64,000 nt of DNA from an uncultured Cellvibrio sp. (GTDB lineage Bacteria; Pseudomonadota; Gammaproteobacteria; Pseudomonadales; Cellvibrionaceae). How positions within the stretch are numbered: position 1 is the stretch's first letter; each line of letters starts with the position of its first letter. Shown here one piece after another: positions 26,733 to 35,526 of the stretch. Position numbers and translations under genes: made by a program. The DNA lies in the NCBI GenBank assembly GCA_946481095.1, contig CAMLML010000015.1, forward strand, positions 3,406-67,405. The letters are read 5' to 3'. The notes under the pieces were generated by a model, which saw nothing but the letters and a program-made list of their open reading frames with translations, was not told the DNA's origin and made no database searches.

Positions 26733-28870
26733 ACAACGCCCCTGCCTGCGGTGCTCATAAAGACACGACCAAATACATTCATATCACCCACAATAAACTG
26801 GCCATTACCCGGGCCACCATATTCGTGATCATCATCATTAATTCGAATCCAATGAGCGCCTTCATCGGTAGAACGAAAAACCCCACGCACTCCTTTAATT
26901 GTTCCCCAGATATATATCGTCGGATAATCTGTATTGGGAGCTGACTTACCCAAACCAACAGCGGCAGCATCCATCACATTGCTTAAATTGACGAATGATT
27001 TACCCGCATCTGTTGAACGGGCAAGACCGCCCGCATTAAGTGCAACCCACATATGACCTTCATGCCCGGGAACAACCGCAATCAGCTTTGACCCTGATGC
27101 ACCCAAAACCCCGGCAGCAGAGAAAGAAATCCCGGCATCATTGCTAACCATCATGGTTTTGTTATCCAGCGCATAAAATATTTTTGAGTTAGCCGGATCC
27201 GCCAAAATACGTGCATTGGCCACATTCAAACCATCAATTCTGGACCAGCTACGCCCGAGATTATTGGAGCGATAACTGGTTGTTGAACGTTCAGGACTAT
27301 GCAGTAACACCTCGCCATCTGCAGAAAATGCCAATTGTCCATTTTGCCCATTGATTGACCGGGTTTTTGTCCAGGTTGCACCTGAATCAGATGAAACATA
27401 AATGGCAGGCGTATCACCTCCACCTGAACGAGCGACCCTGTTGGTCATACCTGCTGCAACCGCCAAACCCGTAGTAGTTCCCATTCGGGGCGAATGGATT
27501 GGGGCGTATTCGGAAGGATTGGTATGGCGAAATCCATCGTAGTCCGCAATGACTGTCCATAAGGGACTATCGGGAAGGCTAAGCATATTCAGAGGCACCG
27601 TTTCTTCTATGCCCTTCACATCAAAACTCCAGAGACCTGGTGTTGCATCTATGTTGTCAGTTTTAAAAATACCGTTACCCGATGTCACCCAGGCACGTTT
27701 ACTATCAAAAGGGTCGAACTCGAAAGAACCTGCCCAATGAATGGAATGGCCGTTAATCCAGCTGACACCCCGGTTATTTTTGGTAAAACCACGAGCAAGA
27801 ATATCCGTCCATGAATCACCTCCGTTGGTTGTAATAAACAGCTTGTCTCCCCAGGCATCACCTTGTGGCAGATAGGTATTAACCGAGGACAGAATCAGAC
27901 GTTGTGGATTCCGGGGATCTACACTGATACCTGCCAGAGAGCGGGTAAAACCTTTCGGAGTTACATTGATCCAGGTACCTGTGTTGATATTGAATTTCCA
28001 TAACTGACCTTTATCCATAGGTTCAGCTTGTGCCCAATGAGCATGTGGCCCAGCGCCGTTTGCATAAGTGATATACACATTATCACCGGATATTGCTGCA
28101 CGCTGAGGCATCAAATTCGCGGGGCCACCTTCAACTGCAATGAAATTTTCACCCGCGTCATCACTGCGATAAAGGTTTGCACCCATAGAAGGAAATCGTG
28201 AAACACCAATAAATAATCTTTGCGATACACCTTTCAATGCTGTTCTGGAGTCAATCAGCACAAAACTGATGCCATTTTCATTGGGTGTGCTACTGACTTT
28301 AAGTGAGTTCAGGTGCATCCAACTAGCGCCTGCATCTGTACTTTTAAATAATCCATTCCAACGTGTGCCCACATACAGCAAATTGGAGTTGACTGGATCA
28401 ACCTGTAATTTTTCACCTGTTTGTCGCCCCATACCATTGGCGTGTGCCTTGAACTGCCGGGTGACATCTGTGATTGAAAAAGTTTTACCGTAATCATTGG
28501 ATCGCAGCAGGTAAGTTTTACCGCCATTGAAATAACTGATGCCTGCAAGCATGTATACACGCGATGCGATTTGTGGATCCAACGCAAGCGATTCCACCCC
28601 CAGAATTCCCGTTTCTTGATCCGACACCCAATCCAGCAGGGGAATCCATTGTGACTGATGTTTATCCCAGCGATAGGCTCCGCCAACATCCGTACGTGCA
28701 TAAACCAAACCCTGCTCGTTTTTCGAGGGAATTATTGCGGAAACAAAACCACCCCCACCCATTGCAACTGTTTTCCATTGATAAGTTGGATTATCTGTAG
28801 AAGCCCAGGCTGTTGAAATAAAACACAAAGCTGAACCAACGAGAAACCTGCAAATATTTTTATAATTCAT
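26711..28870 (-). CDS. Secreted GH74-type xyloglucanase-like glycoside hydrolase
   Basis: A 719-residue precursor with a signal peptide over the first about 23 residues (FISTAWA). The rest is filled by BNR/Asp-box-like beta-propeller repeats (S-D-D/A-G-xx-W/F), as in the two seven-bladed propellers of GH74 enzymes, which cut xyloglucan or related beta-glucans. GLVYARTDVGGAYRW near residue 55 is the GH74 hallmark and carries one catalytic Asp; SGGGDTPAIYV is in the region of the second. No carbohydrate-binding module is attached, unlike many plant-cell-wall enzymes of Cellvibrio. No other GH genes are adjacent. Substrate specificity is inferred from family membership. Confidence 0.87.
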   Translation of the reverse strand: MNYKNICRFLVGSALCFISTAWASTDNPTYQWKTVAMGGGGFVSAIIPSKNEQGLVYARTDVGGAYRWDKHQSQWIPLLDWVSDQETGILGVESLALDPQIASRVYMLAGISYFNGGKTYLLRSNDYGKTFSITDVTRQFKAHANGMGRQTGEKLQVDPVNSNLLYVGTRWNGLFKSTDAGASWMHLNSLKVSSTPNENGISFVLIDSRTALKGVSQRLFIGVSRFPSMGANLYRSDDAGENFIAVEGGPANLMPQRAAISGDNVYITYANGAGPHAHWAQAEPMDKGQLWKFNINTGTWINVTPKGFTRSLAGISVDPRNPQRLILSSVNTYLPQGDAWGDKLFITTNGGDSWTDILARGFTKNNRGVSWINGHSIHWAGSFEFDPFDSKRAWVTSGNGIFKTDNIDATPGLWSFDVKGIEETVPLNMLSLPDSPLWTVIADYDGFRHTNPSEYAPIHSPRMGTTTGLAVAAGMTNRVARSGGGDTPAIYVSSDSGATWTKTRSINGQNGQLAFSADGEVLLHSPERSTTSYRSNNLGRSWSRIDGLNVANARILADPANSKIFYALDNKTMMVSNDAGISFSAAGVLGASGSKLIAVVPGHEGHMWVALNAGGLARSTDAGKSFVNLSNVMDAAAVGLGKSAPNTDYPTIYIWGTIKGVRGVFRSTDEGAHWIRINDDDHEYGGPGNGQFIVGDMNVFGRVFMSTAGRGVVYGEPVE

Positions 28871-29123
28871 TAATGGGACTCTAATAAAGCCAGCAGACAG
28901 AGATCCGAATCATATGAGCATTATCGGCAACCGGGCAAGGTAAACATTTCGTCTAATTTCTTACCCATAATTCTTAACAGGTTCATATCCCTAAAACAAA
29001 AGGTTCTTTATAATCGGGGCCGACTTGTGGATTAGGAATGACTAAACCCGGGTCTCAATTCCAAGTTCTCTGTGTATTCGGATTGGACTAAAACAACTTT
29101 AATCAAAACTAAGGGCCTTCAAA

Positions 29124-29522
29124 ATGTATAAACACCTTGCACTGTTGATTCTTTCTGGCGTACTCATTACCGGCTGTGAAAAAAAAGCTGAAGCACCTGC
29201 TGAAGCTGCAGCGCCTGCCGCAGAAACTGCAGCACCTGCAGAGCCTGCTCCTGCTGCAGAAGCACCTGCTGCTGTTGAAACTCCAGCAGCAACTGATTAC
29301 AGCGTTGGTATTGCAGAATGTGACACTTACATCGCCAAATACAAAGCTTGTATCGAAAAAGTACCTGAAGAAAGCCGCGCTGCCTATCAACAAGGCCTTG
29401 ACCAAATGGTTGATAGCTGGAAACAAGTACCTGAAGAAGGTAAAGCAGCTATGGCTCAAAGCTGTACCTCTGCAACAGAAAATGCAAAAGCCGCAATGCA
29501 GGCTATGGGTTGTGAGTGGTAA
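29124..29522 (+). CDS. Ala/Pro/Glu-rich lipoprotein
   Basis: A 132-residue precursor with a clear lipobox (LITGC, Cys19). The mature N-terminus is a low-complexity stretch of AEAPA-type repeats (about residues 22-57), likely an extended spacer. A helical C-terminal domain (about 58-132) has four cysteines, including CDTYIAKYKACI and the terminal MGCEW. I recognise the CDxYIxKYxxCI pattern from small conserved gammaproteobacterial lipoproteins but know no function. A TATAAT at 29009-29014 is a possible -10. A strong terminator follows. Confidence 0.8.
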   Translation: MYKHLALLILSGVLITGCEKKAEAPAEAAAPAAETAAPAEPAPAAEAPAAVETPAATDYSVGIAECDTYIAKYKACIEKVPEESRAAYQQGLDQMVDSWKQVPEEGKAAMAQSCTSATENAKAAMQAMGCEW

Positions 29523-29539
29523 TTCTTACCCACCAACAA

Positions 29540-29565
29540 AAACGGCGCTTGAAGGCGCCGTTTTT
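29540..29565 (+). terminator. Rho-independent terminator after the lipoprotein gene
   Basis: AAACGGCGC and GCGCCGTTT form a 9-bp stem with a TTGAAG loop, followed by TTGTTTT, 18 nt after the stop. It faces the convergent serB end. Confidence 0.9.
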
Positions 29566-29592
29566 GTTTTGCAAAAAATCTGACTCATTTGG

Positions 29593-30822
29593 TCAACTCA
29601 ACTTATCCCTTTCCCTGAACCCCAATAAATACAAAATTGCATCCAATCCCAAATTGGAAATGGCATGTTCTGCTGATGCCTTGACCAAGGGTTTTGCGCG
29701 AAAAGCGACGCCCAATCCTGCAACACTCAACATGGGTAGATCATTGGCACCATCGCCGACGGCGATGACTTGCTCCAACGCAATGCCTTCCTGTTGAGCC
29801 AGCATTGTCAGAAGTTCTGCTTTACGTTGCCCATCAACCACATTTCCTTTTACCTCACCGGTGACCTTGCCATCGACTATATGCAATTCATTGGCATAGA
29901 CATAATCAATACCCAATTTCTGTTGCAGATAACGGCCGAAGTAATTAAACCCACCGGAAAGAATCGCAGTTTTATAGCCCAATTTTTTTAACGATGAGAT
30001 CAGTTTTTCTGCGCCCTCGGTAATGCGTAAATCCGATGCAATATCTGCCAGCACTGATTCATCAAGCCCCTTCAATAAAGCCATGCGTCTGGCAAAACTT
30101 TGTTTGAAATCCAATTCGCCACGCATAGCCGCTTCGGTAATTTCAGATACCTGCTGACCAACACCTGCTGCCTTCGCCAATTCATCAATCACTTCAGCTT
30201 CAATGAGTGTGGAATCCATATCAAAACACACCAGACGACGATTGCGTCGATAAACTGTATCGCGCTGGAAGGCGACATCAATATTCAAGCGCGCCGACAA
30301 ATCCATAAAATCACGACGTAATGCAGAGAGGTCCTGCGGTGTGCCACGCATCGAAAATTCAATGCACGCAGTGGATTGTTGGGTGTCGCCGGTTGCTAAT
30401 TCAGCCAGGGATAAACGACCGGACAAGCGATTGATACTGTCAATATTCAGGCCTTGTTTTGAAGTAATCGCCGTGAGTTCAGCAATCATATCGGCATTAA
30501 TATGGCGGGATAACAAGGTCACTATGTGGCGAACCTTGCCTTGTTGATCCACCCAATGAGAATAATCCTGCTCATCCACCGTTTGAAAACCTACCTTGAT
30601 TGCCAACGCATCAGTCGCATCGGAAATAGTCTTGATCAACCGTGTTTTTTCTTCAGGTGAAACACGCAGCTCCACTAATAACCCCAGGGCCAGAGTGTCA
30701 TGAATAACGGCTTGCCCTATATCCAATACCCGCGCGTTGTATTGAGCCAGAACCCGTGTTATCGCATGGGTGACTCCCGGTTTATCCTGGCCGGATGCAT
30801 TAATTAATAAAATTTCACTCAC
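29593..30822 (-). CDS. serB: Phosphoserine phosphatase SerB with N-terminal ACT domains
   Basis: SerB hydrolyses phosphoserine in the last step of serine synthesis. Two N-terminal ACT-like domains (about 1-165) precede the HAD domain, with the nucleophile motif FDMDSTLI, ILSGGFNYF, and GDGANDLPML. Starting at the GTG at 30822 (SEILLINASG) gives 409 residues, close to Pseudomonas SerB; the frame extends upstream to an ATG at 30861 that lacks a ribosome-binding site. It is divergent from a YtjB-like membrane gene, an arrangement conserved in Gammaproteobacteria. Confidence 0.95.
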   Translation of the reverse strand: MSEILLINASGQDKPGVTHAITRVLAQYNARVLDIGQAVIHDTLALGLLVELRVSPEEKTRLIKTISDATDALAIKVGFQTVDEQDYSHWVDQQGKVRHIVTLLSRHINADMIAELTAITSKQGLNIDSINRLSGRLSLAELATGDTQQSTACIEFSMRGTPQDLSALRRDFMDLSARLNIDVAFQRDTVYRRNRRLVCFDMDSTLIEAEVIDELAKAAGVGQQVSEITEAAMRGELDFKQSFARRMALLKGLDESVLADIASDLRITEGAEKLISSLKKLGYKTAILSGGFNYFGRYLQQKLGIDYVYANELHIVDGKVTGEVKGNVVDGQRKAELLTMLAQQEGIALEQVIAVGDGANDLPMLSVAGLGVAFRAKPLVKASAEHAISNLGLDAILYLLGFRERDKLS

Positions 30823-30955
30823 AAGAATATCCCGAAAACTGGCCTGAAAATCAGGCCGCATTCTAACAGGCTGGGGAAAAGTTTCATCATGGATCGAGCA
30901 GTTAGTGAGTTGATCCGCTAAAATGTGTGCAATTTGTTATCTGGAATTTTCGCAC

Positions 30956-32098
30956 ATGAGTGTAATAAAAAGTTTTCGGGATTATCCACAGCTGACCCTG
31001 TGCAGTTTATTGATCATTATCCTGGGGATAATCGGTGCCTGGTCTTATTGGATTAACGTTGAAAAAAATCAACAAGAGCAAAGGCACAATTACGGTCAAC
31101 TTCTCGCTAACAGTGGCGCACGTCAGGCAGTAACGCCGACCATGGAACAGGACATGGTCAGCTTGCAATCCATATTACTTGAATTGAATCAATATCCCGG
31201 CGTAATAGGCGCAAGCATTCACAATGTTGAAAACAAATTACTGGTGCAAAGTGGTTTCAAACCCAATCAGATCATTGAAGGTAAACGCCACCAATATTCT
31301 GCACCAATTGCCTTGCACAATAATCTTGTGGGTACACTTTCGGTCACTCTGGATTTGCCCAATCACACTGAACGTGATTATCTTTTTTTTATGATATGGA
31401 TCAGTTCTGTGTTTACTGCCCTGGGAATTTTGGGTTGGTCCATTCAAAGACAATGGTGGCGACAATTAAAAGAAAAAATGCCCAGTGCAAGCGCTATAGT
31501 GACAGCTGTCGTGGAAAAAATACCCAGTATAGCCGACATCGCGGAAGCTGAACCGGAATCACCAACACAGGTATCTGTCAGGTTGAGTGTTGAAATCACC
31601 AATTTAAATAAACTCTACCAACAACTTAACAGCGAAATTTTTGCCAGTATTTTGCGGCGTTTTGATAAACAACTGCAGAGTGTTTTAAATTTGTATTCCG
31701 GCCAGCGTCAAATGTTATCCGGTGAAACTTTATTGATCGACTTTACTGGCGACAACTTTCAGGAATGTTGTTTTCGTGCTGCATGTGTTGCGCAACTCAT
31801 TTCCAATTTGACTCAAAAAAGCCAAAGCCCGAGATTACATCTGGCGGCAGCTATTCACGAATTATCAGGCCCGGTTAACGATAGCAAGTCTTTATTAAAA
31901 GATTTTGTGGTGCAAAACAATAACTACTTAAAACCCGACAAAGGTGAAATTTTAATTAGCCAGCACTTAATCGATAACGAATTACAAGAACGCCTTGATT
32001 TGCTTCCTGACAGTGGAAAATTAATTGCCATCAAAGAACCCTATCAGGGTCTGTTGGATAATCAGGAAGCGCAGCTTATTGGCATACTTGAGAAATAA
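30956..32098 (+). CDS. YtjB-like membrane protein with cyclase-like C-terminal domain
   Basis: A 380-residue inner-membrane protein. A first transmembrane helix at about 15-35 and a second at about 138-160 flank a periplasmic loop of about 100 residues, the layout of E. coli YtjB (Smp), which is also divergent from serB. The cytoplasmic part (about 205-380) begins VSVRLSVEITNLNKLYQQL and runs like a class III nucleotidyl cyclase fold, but I see no clear pair of metal-binding aspartates, so it may be a degenerate, non-catalytic domain. The function is unknown. It ends 75 nt before the olsF-like gene. Confidence 0.7.
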   Translation: MSVIKSFRDYPQLTLCSLLIIILGIIGAWSYWINVEKNQQEQRHNYGQLLANSGARQAVTPTMEQDMVSLQSILLELNQYPGVIGASIHNVENKLLVQSGFKPNQIIEGKRHQYSAPIALHNNLVGTLSVTLDLPNHTERDYLFFMIWISSVFTALGILGWSIQRQWWRQLKEKMPSASAIVTAVVEKIPSIADIAEAEPESPTQVSVRLSVEITNLNKLYQQLNSEIFASILRRFDKQLQSVLNLYSGQRQMLSGETLLIDFTGDNFQECCFRAACVAQLISNLTQKSQSPRLHLAAAIHELSGPVNDSKSLLKDFVVQNNNYLKPDKGEILISQHLIDNELQERLDLLPDSGKLIAIKEPYQGLLDNQEAQLIGILEK

Positions 32099-32111
32099 TT
32101 CCGTCATCATT

Positions 32112-32129
32112 TTTTCACATTAGTGTCAC
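32112..32129 (+). promoter_or_regulatory. Candidate Pho box upstream of the olsF-like gene
   Basis: TTTTCAC-ATTA-GTGTCAC is a 7-4-7 direct repeat, with the second half close to the PhoB consensus CTGTCAC and the first half weaker. It lies 45 nt upstream of the start on the coding strand. Phosphate control of ornithine-lipid synthesis is known in other bacteria, which makes the site plausible. Confidence 0.45.
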
Positions 32130-32141
32130 AGATCTCCACTA

Positions 32142-32166
32142 GCCTTTGTTACATCTGAACAAAGGC
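32142..32166 (+). promoter_or_regulatory. Leader hairpin covering the olsF-like ribosome-binding site
   Basis: A 9-bp perfect stem (GCCTTTGTT 32142-32150 with AACAAAGGC 32158-32166) has a 7-nt loop. Its 3' arm contains AAAGG, the only good Shine-Dalgarno sequence for the ATG at 32174. It is followed by GTTTTAT, so it could instead be a weak terminator of the upstream gene. Confidence 0.5.
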
Positions 32167-32173
32167 GTTTTAT

Positions 32174-33883
32174 ATGCTCAACATAGAACAATCCATCCAG
32201 TCCAAATTTCCTAACTTTAACCAGCAATTACCTATTATTCGTCATTCTGCACTCAGCATTTTGCGAAAGCTGACACGTGAAAGTGAAATCAATGCATTCC
32301 TGAGAGAGCATAAAGGTAATCGCGGTTTTGATTTTATTGATCGCATTTTCGATTATTTCAATTTCAGTTACAGCGTATCGCAACGCGAACGCAATAATAT
32401 TCCTGCGCAAGGGCGAGTCGTGATTATTGCCAATCACCCTATAGGTTCATTGGATGGGCTGGCATTATTGCGACTGGTCAGTGAAGTCAGGCGTGATGTC
32501 AAGATTGTTGCCAACGATATGCTGATGGCGTTTGAAGCACTGCATGAATTGTTATTGCCATTGGATAACATGACACACAGTACTTATAAACAGAGTTATA
32601 AAACCATATTACAAGCATTAAATAATGATGAGGCCATCATTATTTTTCCAGCCGGTGAAGTATCCAGAGCAAGACCCAATGGTATACGCGATGGCAAATG
32701 GCACGCAGGATTTTTGCATTTTGCCCGTAAAACCCAATCGCCATTATTACCGGTATTTGTCAGTGCAAAAAATTCCTGGTTGTTTTATGGCGCATCAATG
32801 CTATTTAAACCCTTGGCAACAGCATTGTTGGCTCAGGAAATGTTCAACAAGCATTCTGTGGAAATCAAATTTCGCGTTGGTGAAATGATTCCACATCACG
32901 CCCTGGAATCAGAACACCTCGCTGACAAATTTCTGATCAAACGTTTAAAAAAACATCTCTACAAAATAGGCAAAGGAAAAAATGCCATTTTTGTTACCGA
33001 AAAAACAATTGCCCATCCTGAAGATCTTGCCCTGCTTCGGCAAGAATTCAATACCGCACAACTGATTGGCAGTACTCGTGACAATCATAAAATTTATTTA
33101 TGCGATTACGAAAAACACCCTTGTATCTTGCGTGAAATCGGCCGTTTGCGTGAATTTACTTTTCGCTTGGTAGGTGAAGGAACCGGTGCCCGACGTGATC
33201 TCGACAAATACGATCATTATTATCGCCATCTGGTGCTGTGGGATGAAAATGCATTATGTATTGCCGGTGCTTATCGACTGGGTGAAGCTTATCAATTAGC
33301 CTCAGACCAAAATACAACATCACTTTATACATCCGAATTATTTAATTTACATCCAGACATAATGCCCTACCTAAAAGATGGATTGGAATTGGGCAGAAGT
33401 TTTGTACACCCTGACTATTGGGGCAAAGCCAGCCTTGATTATTTATGGCAAGGCCTCGGCGCTTATTTACAACACCATCCGCAAGTAAGATATGTTTTTG
33501 GCCCTGTCAGCATGAGCGCACAGTATTCAAAATATTTACGCGATTTGTTGGTTTTTTATTATCAAACCTATTACGCCCACACGGAATATCTTGCCGAAGG
33601 TAAACACCCGCATGAAATCACGGAAGACCAATTAATTGAATTTCGCCATCAGTTTAACAAATTGGATCGAGATCAGGGATTTACTCTATTACAAGAATTA
33701 TTTCAGCAACACGGCCATAAAATTCCAGTATTGTTTAAACAATATGCTGCACTTTATGAAGAAAATGGATACAAGTTATTAGGATTCAGTGTTGATTCCG
33801 AATTCGGCAACTGCCTTGACGGACTGTTTATGGCAGATCTGGAAAAAATGAAACCGGCTAAAAGATCGCGCTATATTGGATAA
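32174..33883 (+). CDS. olsF: OlsF-like bifunctional acyltransferase (ornithine lipid synthesis)
   Basis: A 569-residue two-domain protein. The N-terminal half (about 60-280) is a PlsC-type lysophospholipid acyltransferase with NHPIGSLDG, the variant of the HxxxxD box in OlsA-like enzymes, and the FPAGEVSR motif. The C-terminal half (about 300-460) resembles OlsB, the ornithine N-acyltransferase (LREIGRLREFTFRLVGEGTG, DKYDHYYRHLVLWD). The same pairing occurs in OlsF, which makes ornithine lipid by both N- and O-acylation. Such lipid contains no phosphorus and can replace phospholipids during phosphate starvation. A Pho-box-like repeat and a hairpin precede the gene. The gene name is assigned from domain architecture. 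Confidence 0.78.
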   Translation: MLNIEQSIQSKFPNFNQQLPIIRHSALSILRKLTRESEINAFLREHKGNRGFDFIDRIFDYFNFSYSVSQRERNNIPAQGRVVIIANHPIGSLDGLALLRLVSEVRRDVKIVANDMLMAFEALHELLLPLDNMTHSTYKQSYKTILQALNNDEAIIIFPAGEVSRARPNGIRDGKWHAGFLHFARKTQSPLLPVFVSAKNSWLFYGASMLFKPLATALLAQEMFNKHSVEIKFRVGEMIPHHALESEHLADKFLIKRLKKHLYKIGKGKNAIFVTEKTIAHPEDLALLRQEFNTAQLIGSTRDNHKIYLCDYEKHPCILREIGRLREFTFRLVGEGTGARRDLDKYDHYYRHLVLWDENALCIAGAYRLGEAYQLASDQNTTSLYTSELFNLHPDIMPYLKDGLELGRSFVHPDYWGKASLDYLWQGLGAYLQHHPQVRYVFGPVSMSAQYSKYLRDLLVFYYQTYYAHTEYLAEGKHPHEITEDQLIEFRHQFNKLDRDQGFTLLQELFQQHGHKIPVLFKQYAALYEENGYKLLGFSVDSEFGNCLDGLFMADLEKMKPAKRSRYIG

Positions 33884-33904
33884 TACTTTCCAATTTTTAC
33901 AATG

Positions 33905-35050
33905 CTACTCACATACAAAAAATTTTCTGACAGCATCGGCGTCTTCATAAGTGTCGCGTTTGCCAAGTTCCATCAATTCTGAAATAAATTCATTCGAAAA
34001 TAATAAATAACTGGCAGCAGTTGCTCCACCACCTTTTGCAGTAGCACCTATAGCGCGCAGAAAAAAACGTAAACTTTTTGGCAAATACCGAATATTGCGG
34101 CCTGCAATCACATCCAATGGGCTGGATGGTGAAATCACCATATTATTCACTGCGCGCAAATGCAGATTGGCAGCAACACGGATTTCTTCAGGAACCAGGC
34201 GAATTAATTCATTCATACGCTCAAGGTGTTCCAAATCACCTTCCAATGAATCGACAAATGCGCTATTCAGTAAATGCCCAACGATTTGTCCCATTGATGG
34301 TGAATGTTTGAAGGCCATCCTTCTATCGGCTTTTGCTGCCGATCTGTTTCCGCTCACACCTATTACAAACAATGCATCGGCGCCCAAATGTATTGCCGGG
34401 CTGATAGGCGCCAATTGACGTAAGGCACCATCACCAAAAAATTCACGGTCGATACGAACAGATGGAAAAATAGTTGGAATGGCAGAAGATGCCAATAAAT
34501 GTTCCAGACGCAATGACGTCGGAATACCACCACGACGATAACGATTCCAGGCAGGAATATCAGGATGCCCCTGATAAAAACTCACAGTGCGACCCGAGGT
34601 GTATCCCATTGCTGAAATTGCCACCGCAAATAAATTTCCCTGCTTGATATTCTGATCAATATTTTCGAAGCGAATTTTACTGCCCAATAATTCCCACAAA
34701 GGAGCGTTATCCAGCAATGACAAAGGGCGTCTACGTCCGACCCCTTGGTTAAACAGTGAAAAACCCAAAAATAATATGCTTTTTAACAAATCAGACCATT
34801 CATGGAAATAAACTTGTCCAATTGTCAATTCACTCCACATTTTTGCAAGTGCGTTTACGGATTGTTTGAAACTACCCGGATGTGCGGCAAGTGCAACTGC
34901 ATTAATTGCACCTGCAGAAGTACCACAAATAATCGGAAATGGATGCGAAATTGAATCCGGCAATATATCAGCCACTGCCTGTAATACACCGACCTGATAA
35001 GCAGCGCGCGCTCCACCCCCGGATAATATTAATGCTCGTTTTTCTGCCAT
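33905..35050 (-). CDS. Patatin-like phospholipase
   Basis: A 381-residue patatin-family serine hydrolase. The oxyanion hole GGGARAAYQVG is at residue 11, the nucleophile elbow GTSAG near residue 43, and the catalytic aspartate in GDGALRQ near residue 200. It would act on lipids with a Ser-Asp dyad. No signal peptide is evident. It is the last gene of a qmcA-nfeD-patatin operon (4-nt gap), which suggests action on membrane lipid near SPFH assemblies. The C-terminal 90 residues are not recognised. Confidence 0.9.
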   Translation of the reverse strand: MAEKRALILSGGGARAAYQVGVLQAVADILPDSISHPFPIICGTSAGAINAVALAAHPGSFKQSVNALAKMWSELTIGQVYFHEWSDLLKSILFLGFSLFNQGVGRRRPLSLLDNAPLWELLGSKIRFENIDQNIKQGNLFAVAISAMGYTSGRTVSFYQGHPDIPAWNRYRRGGIPTSLRLEHLLASSAIPTIFPSVRIDREFFGDGALRQLAPISPAIHLGADALFVIGVSGNRSAAKADRRMAFKHSPSMGQIVGHLLNSAFVDSLEGDLEHLERMNELIRLVPEEIRVAANLHLRAVNNMVISPSSPLDVIAGRNIRYLPKSLRFFLRAIGATAKGGGATAASYLLFSNEFISELMELGKRDTYEDADAVRKFFVCE

Positions 35051-35054
35051 TGTT

Positions 35055-35516
35055 TTACTCGACTTGCGTACTCACTGGCTCTACCAAAAGTACCATACCC
35101 TCAGCGCCCGTTATCTTCACTATAGTGCCAATCGGCAGATTGTGCGCAAAACTGACACTCCACAAAGCATCTTCAATTTGCACTTTTCCCTGACCATTTT
35201 CTACCGCTTTAATCAATGCCACTTGACGCCCGATTAAATTTTGAATTCGATCATTCAACAAAGGCTGCTCTGTTTTCTCATTAAAATGTTTGAATCGTTT
35301 CCAATAGATCAATGTGAACAATACCGAAAGCAAACCGAAAATTAAAAATTGCCAATACCAGACCAAATCAGGAATTAAAAAGGTTAGCAAGGCCACTACA
35401 AATGCAGATACACCTATGCCAAGTAAAAAACCACTTGCGCCCAACAATTCTCCCAACAAAATAAAAATGCCAAAACATAACCAATGCCAAGGCTGCAAGT
35501 TTTGCAAGAATTCCAT
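35055..35516 (-). CDS. NfeD-family membrane protein
   Basis: From the ATG at 35516 (GGAG 7 nt upstream) this is 153 residues: two to three hydrophobic helices in the first 75 residues, then a beta-rich OB-fold domain (about 90-150; IGRQVALIKAVENGQGKVQIED). This is the short NfeD1b/YbbK-partner type that works with an SPFH protein. It lies 10 nt after the SPFH gene and 4 nt before the patatin gene, so all three are probably cotranscribed. Confidence 0.88.
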   Translation of the reverse strand: MEFLQNLQPWHWLCFGIFILLGELLGASGFLLGIGVSAFVVALLTFLIPDLVWYWQFLIFGLLSVLFTLIYWKRFKHFNEKTEQPLLNDRIQNLIGRQVALIKAVENGQGKVQIEDALWSVSFAHNLPIGTIVKITGAEGMVLLVEPVSTQVE

Positions 35517-35526
35517 AGGACGCTCC

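Noticed and set aside
26711..28870. Sialidase assignment based on BNR/Asp-box repeats
   Set aside because: The GLVYARTDVGGAYRW motif and overall length fit GH74 better; no sialidase Arg triad pattern was seen.
29109..29459. Cys/Phe/Arg-rich minus-strand frame
   Set aside because: It is the mirror of the Ala/Pro/Glu-rich lipoprotein repeats on the other strand, and the composition follows from that.
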